Below, in pieces: positions 25,760 to 39,064 of a stretch of DNA of 64,000 nt. A program made the translations under genes and the position numbers. The notes below the pieces were generated by a model. It saw only the letters and a program-made list of their open reading frames with translations. It had not been told where the DNA came from and did no database searches. This DNA is from Megachile rotundata. Its lineage: Eukaryota; Arthropoda; Insecta; Hymenoptera; Megachilidae. The stretch is from the NCBI RefSeq assembly GCF_050947335.1, contig NW_027473349.1, positions 868,001 through 932,000 on the forward strand. Reading direction: 5' to 3'. How positions within the stretch are numbered: the stretch's first letter is position 1; each line of letters begins with the position of its first letter.

Positions 25760-26130
25760 TGTGACTGTGTGATTGTGTGATTGTGTGATTGTGCGATTGT
25801 GTGATTGTGCGATTGTGTAATTGTGATTGTGTGATTGTGATTGTGTGTACTGTGTGATTGTGTGATTGTGTGATTGTGTGATTGTGTGATTATGTGATTG
25901 TGTGATTGTGTGATTGTGTGATTGTGCGATTGTGTGATTGTGCGATTGTGTAATTGTGATTGTGTGATTGTGATTGTGTGTACTGTGTGATTGTGTGATT
26001 GTGTGATTGTGTGATTGTGTGATTATGTGATTGTGTGATTGTGTGATTGTGTGATTGTGCGATTGTGTGATTGTGCGATTGTGTAATTGTGATTGTGTGA
26101 TTGTGATTGTGTGTACTGTGTGATTGTGTG
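25760..26130. repeat. 133-base unit in three copies at the macro-unit junction
   Basis: TAC of TGTGTACTG is at 25,848, 25,981 and 26,114. The first matches the end of the first macro-unit (partner 44,833). The second and third match the start (6,295 and 6,428). The junction of the 19-kb tandem duplication therefore falls inside this short repeat. Confidence 0.85.
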
Positions 26131-28779
26131 ATTGTGTGATTGTGTGATTGTGTGATTGTGTGATTGTGTGATTGTGTGATTGTGTGATTGTGAGATTGTG
26201 TGATTGTGTGATGGTGTAATTGTGATTGTGTGATTGTGATTGTGTGATTGTGTGATTGTGTGATTGTGTGATTGTGTGATTGTGTGATTGTGTGATTGTC
26301 TGATTGTGTGACTGTGTGATTGTGTGATTGTGTGATTGTGTGATTGTGTGATTGTGTGATTGTGTGACTGTGTGATTGTGTGATTGTGTGATTGTGCGAT
26401 TGTGTGATTGTGCGATTGTGTAATTGTGATTGTGTGATTGTGATTGTGTGTACTGTGTGATTGTGTGATTGTGTGATTGTGTGATTGTGTGATTGTGTGG
26501 TTGTGTGATTATGTGATTGTGTGATTGTGTGATTGTGTGATTGTGTGATTGTGTGAGTGTGTGATTGTCTGATTGAGTGATTGTGTGCTTGTGTGATTGT
26601 GTGGTTGTGTGATTGTGTGATTGTGTGATTAGGTGATTGTGTGATTGTGTGATTGTGACTGTGGGATTGTATGAGTGTGTGATTGTGTGATTAAGTGATT
26701 GTGTGCTTGTGTGATTGTGTGGTTGTGTGATTGTGTGATTGTGTGATTGTGTGATTGCGTGATTGTGTGATTGTGTGATTGTGTGATTGTGTGATTGTGT
26801 GATTGTGTGATTGTGTGATTGTGTGATTGTGTGATTGTGTGATTGTGGTTGTGTGATTGTGACTGTGTGATTGTGATTGTGTGATTGTGATTGTGTGATT
26901 GTGACTGTGTGATTGTGTGAGTGTGTGCTTGTGTGATTGTGTGATTGTGTGATTTTGTGAGTGTGTGATTGTGTGATTGTGTGATTGTGTGATTGTGTGA
27001 TTGTGTGATTGTGTGATTGTGATTGTGTGATTGTGACTGTGTGATTGTGTGAGTGTGTGATTGTGTGATTGAGTGATTTTGTGGTTGTGTGAGTGTGTCA
27101 TTGTGTGATTGTGTGATTGTGTGATTGTGTGATTGTGTGATTGTGTGATTGTGTGAGTGTGTGATTGTCTGATTGAGTGATTGTGTGCTTGTGTGATTGT
27201 TTGGTTGTGTGATTGTGTGATTGTGTGATTAGGTGATTGTGTGATTGTGTGATTGTGTGATTGTGTGATTGTGACTGTGTGATTGTGTGAGTGTGTAATT
27301 GTGTGATTGAGTGATTGTGTGGTTGTGTGATTATGTGATTGTGTGATTGTGTGATTGTGATATTGTGTGAGTGTGTGATTGTCTGATTGAGTGATTGTGT
27401 GCTTGTGTGATTGTGTGGTTGTGTGATTGTGTGATTGTGTGATTAGGTGATTGTGTGATTGTGTGATTGTGTGATTGTGACTGTGTGATTGTGTGAGTGT
27501 GTGATTGTGTGATTGAGTGACTGTGTGCTTGTGTGATTGTGTGGTTGTGTGATTGTGTGATTGTGTGATTGTGTGATTGTGTGATTGTGTGATTGTGTGA
27601 TTGTGTGATTGTGTGATTGTGTGATTGTGTGATTGTGTGATTGTGTGATTGTGTGATTGTGTGATTGTGTGATTGTGTGATTGTGTGTTTGTGTGATTGT
27701 GGTTGTGTGATTGTGATTGTGTGATTGTGATTGTGTGATTGTGATTGTGTGATTGTGATTGTGTGATTGTGTCTGTGTGATTGTGTGAGTGTGTGATTGT
27801 GTGATTGTGTGATTGTGTAATTGTGTGAGTGTGTGATTGTGTGATTGTGTGATTGTGTGATTGTGTAATTGTGATTGTGCGATTGTGTGATTGTGTGATT
27901 GTGTGATTGTGTGATTGTGTGATTGTGTGATTGTGAGATTGTGTGATTGTGTGATTGTGTGATGGTGTAATTGTGATTGTGTGATTGTGATTGTGTGATT
28001 GTGTGATTGTGTGATTGAGTGATTGTGTGAGTGTGTGGTTGTGTGATTGTGTGATTGTGTGATTGTGTGGTTGTGTGATTGTGTGATTGTGTGGTTTTGT
28101 GATTGTTTGATTGTGTGATTAGGTGATTGTGTGATTGTGTGATTGTGTGATTGTGTGATTGTGTGATTGTGTGATTATGTGATTGTGTGATTGTGTGATT
28201 GTGGTATTGTGTGAGTGTGTGATTGTCTGATTGAGTGATTGTGTGCTTGTGTGATTGTGTGGTTGTGTGATTGTGCGATTGTGTGATTAGGTGATTGTGT
28301 GATTGTGTGATTGTGTGATTGTGACTGTGTGATTGTGTGAGTGTGTGATTGTGTGATTGAGTGACTGTGTGCTTGTGTGATTGTGTGGTTGTGTGATTGT
28401 GTGATTGTGTGATTGTGTGATTGTGTGATTGTGTGATTGTGTGATTGTGTGATTGTGTGTTTGTGTGATTGTGGTTGTGTGATTGTGATTGTGTGATTGT
28501 GATTGTGTGATTGTGATTGTGTGATTGTGATTGTGTGATTGTGTCTGTGTGATTGTGTGAGTGTGTGATTGTGTGATTGTGTGATTGTGTGATTGTGTGA
28601 TTGTGTGAGTGTGTGATTGTGTGATTGTGTGATTGTGTGATTGTGTAATTGTGATTGTGCGATTGTGTGATTGTGTGATTGTGTGATTGTGTGATTGTGT
28701 GATTGTGAGATTGTGTGATTGTGTGATGGTGTAATTGTGATTGTGTGATTGTGATTGTGTGATTGTGTGATTGTGTGAT

Positions 28780-29246
28780 TGAGTGATTGTGTGAGTGTGT
28801 GGTTGTGTGATTGTGTGATTGTGTGATTGTGTGGTTGTGTGATTGTGTGATTGTGTGATTGTGTGATTGTGTGATTGTGTGATTGTGTGACTGTGTGATT
28901 GTGTGATTGTGTGATTGTGCGATTGTGTGATTGTGCGATTGTGTAATTGTGATTGTGTGATTGTGATTGTGTGTACTGTGTGATTGTGTGATTGTGTGAT
29001 TGTGTGATTGTGTGATTATGTGATTGTGTGATTGTGTGATTGTGTGATTGTGCGATTGTGTGATTGTGCGATTGTGTAATTGTGATTGTGTGATTGTGAT
29101 TGTGTGTACTGTGTGATTGTGTGATTGTGTGATTGTGTGATTGTGTGATTGTGTGATTGTGTGATTGTGTGATTGTGTGATTGTGAGATTGTGTGATTGT
29201 GTGATGGTGTAATTGTGATTGTGTGATTGTGATTGTGTGATTGTGT
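28780..29246. repeat. Bridge in the second macro-unit
   Basis: It replaces the 9.08-10.37 kb segment of the first macro-unit. It holds the 133-base pair (TAC at 28,972 and 29,105) and then GATGGTG, in the same spacing as 6,295, 6,428 and beyond (offset 22,677). It therefore looks copied from the same source as the start of the macro-unit. Confidence 0.75.
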
Positions 29247-30373
29247 GATTGTGTGATTGTGATATTGTGTGAGTGTGTGATTGTCTGATTGAGTGATTGT
29301 GTGCTTGTGTGATTGTGTGGTTGTGTGATTGTGTGATTGTGTGATTAGGTGATTGTGTGATTGTGTGATTGTGTGATTGTGACTGTGTGATTGTGTGAGT
29401 GTGTGATTGTGTGATTGAGTGACTGTGTGCTTGTGTGATTGTGTGGTTGTGTGATTGTGTGATTGTGTGATTGTGTGATTGTGTGATTGTGTGATTGTGT
29501 GATTGTGTGATTGTGTGATTGTGTGATTGTGTGATTGTGTGATTGTGTGATTGTGTGATTGTGTGTTTGTGTGATTGTGGTTGTGTGATTGTGATTGTGT
29601 GATTGTGATTGTGTGATTGTGATTGTGTGATTGTGATTATGTGATTGTGTCTGTGTGATTGTGTGAGTGTGTGATTGTGTGATTGTGTGATTGTGTGATT
29701 GTGTGAGTGTGTGATTGTGTGATTGTGTGATTGTGTGATTGTGTAATTGTGATTGTGCGATTGTGTGATTGTGTGATTGTGTGATTGTGTGATTGTGTGA
29801 TTGTGTGATTGTGTGATTGTGTGATTGTGAGATTGTGTGATTGTGTGATTGTGTGATGGTGTAATTGTGATTGTGTGATTGTGATTGTGTGATTGTGTGA
29901 TTGTGTGATTGAGTGATTGTGTGAGTGTGTGGTTGTGTGATTGTGTGATTGTGTGATTGTGTGGTTGTGTGATTGTGTGATTGTGTGATTGTGTGATTGT
30001 GTGATTGTGTGATTGTGTGATTGTGTGATTGTGTGATTGTGTGATTGTGTGATTGTGTGATTGTGTGATTGTGTGATTGTGTGATTGTGTGATTGTGTGA
30101 TTGTGTGATTGTGACTGTGCGATTGTGTGAGTGTGTGATTGTGTGATTGAGTGATTGTGTGCTTGTGTGATTGTGTGGTTGTGTGATTGTGTGATTGTGT
30201 GACTGTGTGATTGTGTGATTGTGTGATCGTGTGATTGTGTGATTGTGCGATTGTGTAATTGTGATTGTGTGATTGTGATTGTGTGTACTGTGTGATTGTG
30301 TGATTGTGTGATTGTGTGATTGTGTGATTGTGAGATTGTGTGATTGTGTGATTGTGTGATTGAGTGATTGTGT

Positions 30374-30571
30374 GACTGCGTGATTGTGTGACTGTGTGAT
30401 TGTGTGACTGTGTGATTGTGTGACTGCGTGATTGTGTGACCGCGATTGTGTGACCGTGATTGTGTGACCGTGATTTTGTGACCGTGATTGTGTGACCGTG
30501 ATTGTGTCATCGTTTTTGTGTGATCGTGATTGTGTGATCGTGATTGTGCAATCGTGATTGTGTGATTGCGT
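30374..30571. repeat. Type-1 CpG cluster, alpha form, long start
   Basis: TCAT ends at 30,510, at offset 18,873 from the copy ending at 11,637, with the same extra GACTGTG unit. Confidence 0.9.
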
Positions 30572-31264
30572 GATTGTGATTGTGTGATTGTGTGACTGTG
30601 TGATTGTGTGAGTGTGTGCTTGTGTGATTGTGTGATTGTGTGATTGTGTGAGTGTGTGATTGTGTGATTGTGTGATTGTGTGATTGTGTGATTGTGTGAT
30701 TGTGTGATTGTGAGATTGTGTGATTGTGTGATGGTGTAATTGTGATTGTGTGATTGTGATTGTGTGATTGTGTGATTGTGTGATTGAGTGATTGTGTGAG
30801 TGTGTGGTTGTGTGATTGTGTGATTGTGTGATTGTGTGATTGTGTGGTTGTGTGATTGTGTGATTGTGCGATTGTGTGATTGTGTGATTATGTGATTGTG
30901 TGATTGTGTGATTGTGTGATTGTGTGATTGTGACTGTGCGATTGTGTGAGTGTGTGATTGTGTGATTGAGTGATTGTGTGGTTGTGTGATTGTGTGGTTG
31001 TGTGATTGTGTGATTGTGTGACTGTGTGATTGTGTGATTGTGTGATTGTGTGATTGTGTGATTGTGTGATTGTGCGATTGTGTAATTGTGATTGTGTGAT
31101 TGTGATTGTGTGTACCGTGTGATTGTGTGATTGTGTGATTGTGTGATTGTGTGATTGTGTGATTGTGTGATTGTGTGATTGTGTGATTGTGTGATTGTGT
31201 GATTGTGTGATTGTGTGATTGTGAGATTGTGTGATTGTGTGATTGTGTGATTGAGTGATTGTGT

Positions 31265-31446
31265 GACTGCGTGATTGTGTGACTGTGTGATTGTGTGACT
31301 GCGTGATTGTGTGACCGCAATTGTGTGACCGTGATTGTGTGACCGTGATTTTGTGACCGTGATTGTGTGACCGTGATTGTGTCATCGTGATTGTGTGATC
31401 GTGATTGTGTGATCGTGATTGTGCAATTGTGATTGTGTGATTGCGT
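31265..31446. repeat. Type-1 CpG cluster, beta form
   Basis: TCAT ends at 31,385 (partner 12,512). TACCG at 31,113 accompanies it, as at 12,240. Confidence 0.9.
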
Positions 31447-32819
31447 GATTGTGATTGTGTGATTGTGTGACTGTGTGATTGTGTGATTGTGTGATTGTGT
31501 GATTGTGTGATTGTGTGATTGTGTGATTGTGTGATTGTGTGATTGTGTGATTGTGTGATTGTGTGATTGTGTGATTGTGTGATTGTGATTGTGTGATTGT
31601 GATTGTGTGATTGTGACTGTGTGATTGTGACTGTGTGATTGTGTGAGTGTGTGATTGTGTGATTGAGTGATTGTGTGCTTGTGTCATTGTGTGGTTGTGT
31701 GATTGTGTGATTGTGTGATTAGGTGATTGTGTGATTGTGTGATTGTGTGATTGTGTGGTTGTGTGATTGTGTGATTGTGTGATTGTGTGATTGTGTGATT
31801 ATGTGATTGTGTGATTGTGTGATTGTGTGATTGTGTGAGTGTGTGATTGTCTGATTGAGTGATTGTGTGCTTGTGTGATTGTGTGCTTGTGTGATTGTGT
31901 GGTTGTGTGATTGTGTGATTGTGTGATTAGGTGATTGTGTGATTGTGTGATTGTGTGATTGTGACTGTGTGATTGTGTGAGTGTGTGATTGTGTGATTGA
32001 GTGATTGTGAGCTTGTGTGATTGTGTGGTTGTGTGATTGTGTGATTGTGTGATTGTGTGATTGTGTGATTGTGTGATTGTGTGATTGTGTGATTGTGTGA
32101 TTGTGTGATTGTGTGATTGTGTGATTGTGTGATTGTGTGATTGTGTGATTGTGTGATTGTGTGGTTGTGTGATTGTGTGATTGTGTGATTAGGTGATTGT
32201 GTGATTGTGTGATTGTGTGATTGTGACTGTGTGATTGTGTGAGTGTGTGATTGTGTGATTGAGTGATTGTGAGCTTGTGTGATTGTGTGGTTGTGTGATT
32301 GTGTGATTGTGTGATTGTGTGATTGTGTGATTGTGTGATTGTGTTATTGTGTGATTGTGTGATTGTGTGATTGTGTGATTGTGTGATTGTGTGATTGTGT
32401 GATTGTGTGATTGTGTGATTGTGTGATTGTGTGATTGTGTGATTGTGTGATTGTGTGATTGTGTGATTGTGTGATTGTGTGATTGTGTGATTGTGTGATT
32501 GTGACTGTGCGATTGTGTGAGTGTGTGATTGTGTGATTGAGTGATTGTGTGCTTGTGTGATTGTGTGGTTGTGTGATTGTGTGATTGTGTGACTGTGTGA
32601 TTGTGTGATTGTGTGATTGTGTGATTTTGTGATTGTGCGATTGTGTAATTGTGATTGTGTGATTGTGATTGTGTGTACTGTGTGATTGTGTGATTGTGTG
32701 ATTGTGTGATTGTGTGATTGTGTGATTGTGTGATTGTGTGATTGTGTGATTGTGTGATTGTGTGATTGTGTGATTGTGAGATTGTGTGATTGTGTGATTG
32801 TGTGATTGAGTGATTGTGT

Positions 32820-33001
32820 GACTGCGTGATTGTGTGACTGTGTGATTGTGTGACTGCGTGATTGTGTGACCGCGATTATGTGACCGTGATTGTGTGACCG
32901 TGATTTTGTGACCGTGATTGTGTGACCGTGATTGTGTCATCGTTTTTGTGTGATCGTGATTGTGTGATCGTGATTGTGCAATCGTGATTGTGTGATTGCG
33001 T
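32820..33001. repeat. Type-1 CpG cluster, alpha form with GATTATG
   Basis: TCAT ends at 32,940. It shares the private G-to-A change with the copy ending at 14,035. Confidence 0.9.
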
Positions 33002-33569
33002 GATTGTGATTGTGCGATTGTGTGACTGTGTGATTGTGTGATTGTGTGATTGTGTGATTGTGTGATTGTGTGATTGTGTGAGTGTGTGATTGTCTGATTG
33101 AGTGATTGTGTGCTTGTGTGATTGTGTGGTTGTGTGATTGTGTGATTGTGTGATTAGGTGATTGTGTGATTGTGTGATTGTGTGATTGTGACTGTGTGAT
33201 TGTGTGAGTGTGTGATTGTGTGATTGAGTGATTGTGTGCTTGTGTGATTGTGTGGTTGTGTGATTGTGTGATTGTGTGATTGTGTGATTGTGTGATTGTG
33301 TGATTGTGTGATTGTGTGATTGTGTGATTGTGGTTGTGTGATTGTGACTGTGTGATTGTGATTGTGTGATTGTGATTGTGTGATTGTGACTGTGTGATTG
33401 TATGAGTGTGTGATTGTGTGATTGTGTGATTGTGTGATTGTGTGATTGTGTGATTGTGTGAGTGTGTGATTGTGTGGTTGTGTGATTGTGTGATTGTGTG
33501 ATTGTGTGATTGTGTGATTGTGTGATAGTGACTGTGTGATTGTGTGATTGTGTGATTGTGTGATTGTGT

Positions 33570-33692
33570 GACCGTGATTGTGTGACCGTGATTGTGTGAC
33601 CGTGATTGTGTGGCCGTGATTGAGTGACCGTGATTGTGATTGCGTGATTGTGTGATTGTGTGATCGTGTGATCGTGTGATTGTGTGATCGTG
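33570..33692. repeat. Type-2 CpG cluster, copy 3
   Basis: GGCC is at 33,612. It is the macro-unit partner of the copy at 14,665. Confidence 0.9.
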
Positions 33693-36324
33693 TGATTGTG
33701 TGATTGTGTGATTGTGTGATTGTGTGATTGTGAGATTGTGTGATTGTGTGATGGTGTAATTGTGATTGTGTGATTGTGATTGTGTGATTGTGTGATTGTG
33801 TGATTGTGTGATTGAGTGATTGTGTGAGTGTGTGGTTGTGTGATTGTGTGATTGTGTGATTGTGTGGTTGTGTGATTGTGTGATTGTGTGATTGTGTGAT
33901 TGTGTGATTGTGTGATTGTGTGATTGTGTGATTGTGTGATTGTGTGATTGTGTGATTGTGTGATTGTGTGATTGTGTGATTGTGACTGTGCGATTGTGTG
34001 AGTGTGTGATTGTGTGATTGAGTGATTGTGTGCTTGTGTGATTGTGTGGTTGTGTGATTGTGTGATTGTGTGACTGTGTGATTGTGTGATTGTGTGATTG
34101 TGTGATTGTGTGATTGTGTGATTGTGTGATTGTGTGATTGTGTGATTGTGTGATTGTGTGATTGTGTGATTGTGTGATTGTGTGATTGTGTGATTGTGTG
34201 ATTGTGTGAGTGTGTGATTGTGTGATTGTGTGATTGTGTGATTGTGTGAGTGTGTGATTGTGTGATTGTGTGATTGTGTGATTGTGTAATTGTGATTGTG
34301 CGATTGTGTGATTGTGTGATTGTGTGATTGTGTGATTGTGTGATTGAGTGATTGTGTGCTTGTGTGATTGTGTGGTTGTGTGATTGTGTGATTGTGTGAT
34401 TGTGTGATTGCGTGATTGTGTGATTGTGTGATTGTGTGATTGTGTGATTGTGTGATTGTGTGATTGTGTGATTGTGTGATTGTGTGATTGTGTGATTGTG
34501 TGATTGTGTGATTGTGTGATTGTGTGATTGTGTGATTGTGTGATTGTGTGATTGTGGTTGTGTGATTGTGACTGTGTGATTGTGACTGTGTGATTGTGAT
34601 TGTGTGATTGTGACTGTGTGATTGTGTGAGTGTGTGATTGTGTGATTGTGTGATTGTGTTAATGTGTGAGTGTGTGATTGTGTGATTGTGTGATTGTGTG
34701 ATTGTGTGATTGTGTGATTGTGTGATTATGTGATTGTGTGATTGTGTAATTGTGATTGTGCGATTGTGTGATTGTGCGATTGTGTGATTGTGTGATTGTG
34801 TGATTGTGTGATTGTGTGATTGTGGTTGTGTGATTGTGATTGTGTGATTGTGATTGTGTGATTGTGATTGTGTGATTGTGATTGTGTGATTGTGATTGTG
34901 TGATTGTGTCTGTGTGATTGTGTGAGTGTGTGATTGTGTGATTGTGTGATTGTGTAATTGTGTGAGTGTGTGATTGTGTGATTGTGTGATTGTGTGATTG
35001 TGTGATTGTGTGATTGTGTAATTGTGATTGTGCGATTTTGTGATTGTGTGATTGTGTGATTGTGTGATTGTGTGATTGTGAGATTGTGTGATTGTGTGAT
35101 GGTGTAATTGTGATTGTGTGATTGTGATTGTGTGATTGTGTTATTGTGTGGTTGAGTGATTGTGCGAGTGTGTGGTTGAGTGATTGTGTGATTGTGTGAT
35201 TGTGTGGTTGTGTGATTGTGTGATTGTGTGATTGTGTGATTGTGTGATTGTGTGATTGTGTGATTGTGTGATTGTGTGATTGTGTGATTGTGTGATTGTG
35301 TGATTGTGACTGTGCGATTGTGTGAGTGTGTGATTGTGTGATTGTGGTTGTGTGATTGTGACTGTGTGATTGTGATTGTGTGATTGTGATTGTGTGATTG
35401 CGACTGTGTGATTGTGTGAGTGTGTGCTTGTGTGATTGTGTGATTGTGTGATTGTGTGATTGTGTGATTGTGTGATTGTGTGATTGTGTGAATGTGTGAT
35501 TGTGGTTGTGTGATTGTGGTTGTGTGATTGTGGTTGTGTGATTGTGATTGTGTGATTGTGATTGTGTGATTGTGACTGTGTGATTGTGTGAGTGTGTGAT
35601 TGTGTGATTGTGACTGTGTGATTGTGTGAGTGTGTGATTGTGTGATTGAGTGATTGTGTGGTTGTGTGATTGTGTGGTTGTGTGATTGTGTGATTGTGTG
35701 ATTGTGTGATTGTGTGATTGTGTGATTGTGTGAGTGTGTGATTGTCTGATTGAGTGATTGTGTGCTTGTGTGATTGTGTGGTTGTGTGATTGTGTGGTTG
35801 TGTGATTGGGTGATTGTGTGATTGTGTGATTGTGTGATTGTGTGATTGTGTGATTGTGTGATTGTGTGATTGTGTGATTGTGTGATTGTGTGATTGTGTG
35901 ATTGTGTGAGTGTGTGATTGTGTGATTGTGTGATTGTGTGATTGTGTGAGTGTGTGATTGTGTGATTGTGTGAGTGTGTCATTGTGTGATTGAGTGATTG
36001 TGTGCTTGTGCGATTGTGTGGTTGCGTGATTGTGTGATTGTGTGATTGTGTGATTGTGTGATTGTGTGATTGTGTGATTGTGTGATTGTGTGATTGTGTG
36101 ATTGTGTGATTGTGTGATTGTGTGATTGTGTGATTGTGTGATTGTGTGATTGTGTGATTGTGTGATTGTGGTTGTGTGATTGTGATTGTGTGATTGTGAT
36201 TGTGTGATTGTGTCTGCGTGATTGTGTGAGTGTGTGATTGTGTGATTGTGCGATTGTGTGATTGTGTGATTGTGTGATTGTGAGATTGTGTGATTGTGTG
36301 ATGGTGTAATTGTGATTGTGTGAT

Positions 36325-36387
36325 TGTGATTGTGCAATCGTGATTGTGGGATTGCGTGATTGTGATTGTGTGATTGTGTGTCTGTGT
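36325..36387. repeat. Short CpG element GCAATCG / GTGGGATTGCG
   Basis: It is the partner of the element at about 17,400 and keeps GCAATCG, unlike the three GCTATCG copies further right. Confidence 0.8.
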
Positions 36388-36419
36388 GATTGTGTGATTG
36401 TGTGATTGTGTGATTGTGT

Positions 36420-36601
36420 GACTGCGTGATTGTGTGACTGTGTGATTGTGTGACTGCGTGATTGTGTGACCGCAATTGTGTGACCGTGATTGTGTGACCG
36501 TGATTTTGTGACCGTGATTGTGTGACCGTGATTGTGTCATCGTGATTGTGTGATCGTGATTGTGTGATCGTGATTGTGCAATTGTGATTGTGTGATTGCG
36601 T
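36420..36601. repeat. Type-1 CpG cluster, beta form
   Basis: TCAT ends at 36,540, at offset 18,927 from 17,613. Confidence 0.9.
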
Positions 36602-38530
36602 GATTGTGATTGTGTGATTGTGTGACTGTGTGATTGTGTGATTGTGTGATTGTGTGATTGTGTGATTGTGTGATTGTGTGATTGTGTGATTGTGTGATTG
36701 TGTGATTGTGTGATTGTGTGATTGTGTGATTGTGTGATTGTGTGATTGTGATTGTGTGATTGTGATTGTGTGATTATGACTGTGTGATTGTGACTGTGTG
36801 ATTGTGTGAGTGTGTGATTGTGTGATTGAGTGATTGTGTGCTTGTGTCATTGTGTGGTTGTGTGATTGTGTGATTGTGTGATTAGGTGATTGTGTGATTG
36901 TGTGATTGTGTGGTTGTGTGATTGTGTGATTGTGTGATTGTGTGATTGTGTGATTATGTGATTGTGTGATTGTGTGATTGTGTGATTGTGTGAGTGTGTG
37001 ATTGTCTGATTGAGTGATTGTGTGCTTGTGTGATTGTGTGCTTGTGTGATTGTGTGGTTGTGTGATTGTGTGATTGTGTGATTAGGTGATTGTGTGATTG
37101 TGTGATTGTGTGATTGTGTGATTGTGTGATTGTGACTGTGTGATTGTGTGAGTGTGTGATTGTGTGATTGAGTGATTGTGAGCTTGTGTGATTGTGTGGT
37201 TGTGTGATTGTGTGATTGTGTGATTGTGTGATTGTGTGATTGTGTGATTGTGTGATTGTGTGATTGTGTGATTGTGTGATTGTGTGATTGTGTGATTGTG
37301 TGATTGTGTGATTGTGTGATTGTGAGATTGTGTGATTGTGTGATGGTGTAATTGTGATTGTGTGATTGTGTGATTGTGTGATTGTGTGATTGTGATTGTG
37401 TGATTGTGATTGTGTGATTGTGATTGTGTGATTGTGTGATTGTGTGATTGTGTGATTGTGTGATTGTGTGATTGTGTGATTGTGTGATTGTGTGACTGCG
37501 TGATTGTGTGACCGCAATTGTGTGACCGTGATTGTGTGACCGTGATTTTGTGACCGTGATTGTGTGACCGTGATTGTGTCATCGTGATTGTGTGATCGTG
37601 ATTGTGTGATCGTGATTGTGCAATTGTGATTGTGTGATTGCGTGATTGTGATTGTGTGATTGTGTGACTGTGTGATTGTGTGATTGTGTGATTGTGTGAT
37701 TGTGTGATTGTGTGATTGTGTGATTGTGTGATTGTGTGATTGTGTGATTGTGTGATTGTGTGATTGTGTGATTGTGTGATTGTGATTGTGTGATTGTGAT
37801 TGTGTGATTATGACTGTGTGATTGTGACTGTGTGATTGTGTGAGTGTGTGATTGTGTGATTGAGTGATTGTGTGCTTGTGTCATTGTGTGGTTGTGTGAT
37901 TGTGTGATTGTGTGATTAGGTGATTGTGTGATTGTGTGATTGTGTGGTTGTGTGATTGTGTGATTGTGTGATTGTGTGATTGTGTGATTATGTGATTGTG
38001 TGATTGTGTGATTGTGTGATTGTGTGAGTGTGTGATTGTCTGATTGAGTGATTGTGTGCTTGTGTGATTGTGTGCTTGTGTGATTGTGTGGTTGTGTGAT
38101 TGTGTGATTGTGTGATTAGGTGATTGTGTGATTGTGTGATTGTGTGATTGTGTGATTGTGACTGTGTGATTGTGTGAGTGTGTGATTGTGTGATTGAGTG
38201 ATTGTGAGCTTGTGTGATTGTGTGGTTGTGTGATTGTGTGATTGTGTGATTGTGTGATTGTGTGATTGTGTGATTGTGTGATTGTGTGATTGTGTGATTG
38301 TGTGATTGTGTGATTGTGTGATTGTGTGATTGTGTGATTGTGTGATTGTGAGATTGTGTGATTGTGTGATGGTGTAATTGTGATTGTGTGATTGTGTGAT
38401 TGTGTGATTGTGTGATTGTGATTGTGTGATTGTGATTGTGTGATTGTGATTGTGTGATTGTGTGATTGTGTGATTGTGTGATTGTGTGATTGTGTGATTG
38501 TGTGATTGTGTGATTGTGTGATTGTGTGAT
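36446..38530. repeat. Second-macro-unit copy of the 1.03-kb tandem duplication
   Basis: TCATCG ends at 36,540 and 37,582 (1,042 apart) and TCATTG at 36,850 and 37,884 (1,034 apart). The spacing differs from the first macro-unit by two 8-mers at one landmark only. Confidence 0.87.
37494..37643. repeat. Type-1 CpG cluster, beta form, shortened start
   Basis: TCAT ends at 37,582. It has the single GACTGCG also seen at 18,551. Confidence 0.9.
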
Positions 38531-38882
38531 TGTGTGATTGTGTGATTGTGTGATTGTGTGATTGTGTGATTGTGACTGTGCGATTGTGTGAGTGTGTGAC
38601 TGTGTGATTGAGTGATTGTGTGCTTGTGTGATTGTGTGGTTGTGTGATTGTGTGATTGTGTGACTGTGTGATTGTGTGATTGTGTGATTGTGTGATTTTG
38701 TGATTGTGCGATTGTGTAATTGTGATTGTGTGATTGTGATTGTGTGTACTGTGTGATTGTGTGATTGTGTGATTGTGTGATTGTGTGATTGTGTGATTGT
38801 GTGATTGTGTGATTGTGTGATTGTGTGATTGTGTGATTGTGAGATTGTGTGATTGTGTGATTGTGTGATTGAGTGATTGTGT

Positions 38883-39064
38883 GACTGCGTGATTGTGTGA
38901 CTGTGTGATTGTGTGACTGCGTGATTGTGTGACCGCGATTGTGTGACCGTGATTGTGTGACCGTGATTTTGTGACCGTGATTGTGTGACCGTGATTGTGT
39001 CATCGTTTTTGTGTGATCGTGATTGTGTGATCGTGATTGTGCAATCGTGATTGTGTGATTGCGT
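38883..39064. repeat. Type-1 CpG cluster, alpha form
   Basis: TCAT ends at 39,003 (partner 20,052). Confidence 0.9.

Larger units (their letters stand above)
6295..25980. repeat. 19.7-kb macro-unit, first tandem copy
   Basis: The order of rare variants here is repeated from 25,981 onward. The first part (6,295 to about 9,080) matches at offset 19,686-19,702. After an interruption at 9,080-10,373, the rest (about 10,373 to 26,020) matches at offset 18,873, growing to 18,991. Matching landmark pairs include TCATCG ending at 12,512 / 31,385, 14,035 / 32,940, 17,613 / 36,540, 20,052 / 39,003 and 23,290 / 42,281, and GCTTATG at 25,349 / 44,340. Most differences are repeat-unit indels. The content is otherwise satellite only. 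Confidence 0.9.

Noticed and set aside
27331..31320. Long - strand open frames (up to 1,329 codons; others at 45,024-48,677, 56,684-59,572, 60,811-63,240) as histidine/threonine/glutamine-rich protein genes
   Set aside because: They arise because the 8-mer contains no stop on that strand. The product is only NHTITQSH and variants, apparently without W, F or E. Overlapping frames give the same peptide, starts fall at random variants (some only at TTG or GTG), and no promoter, intron or polyadenylation context is visible.
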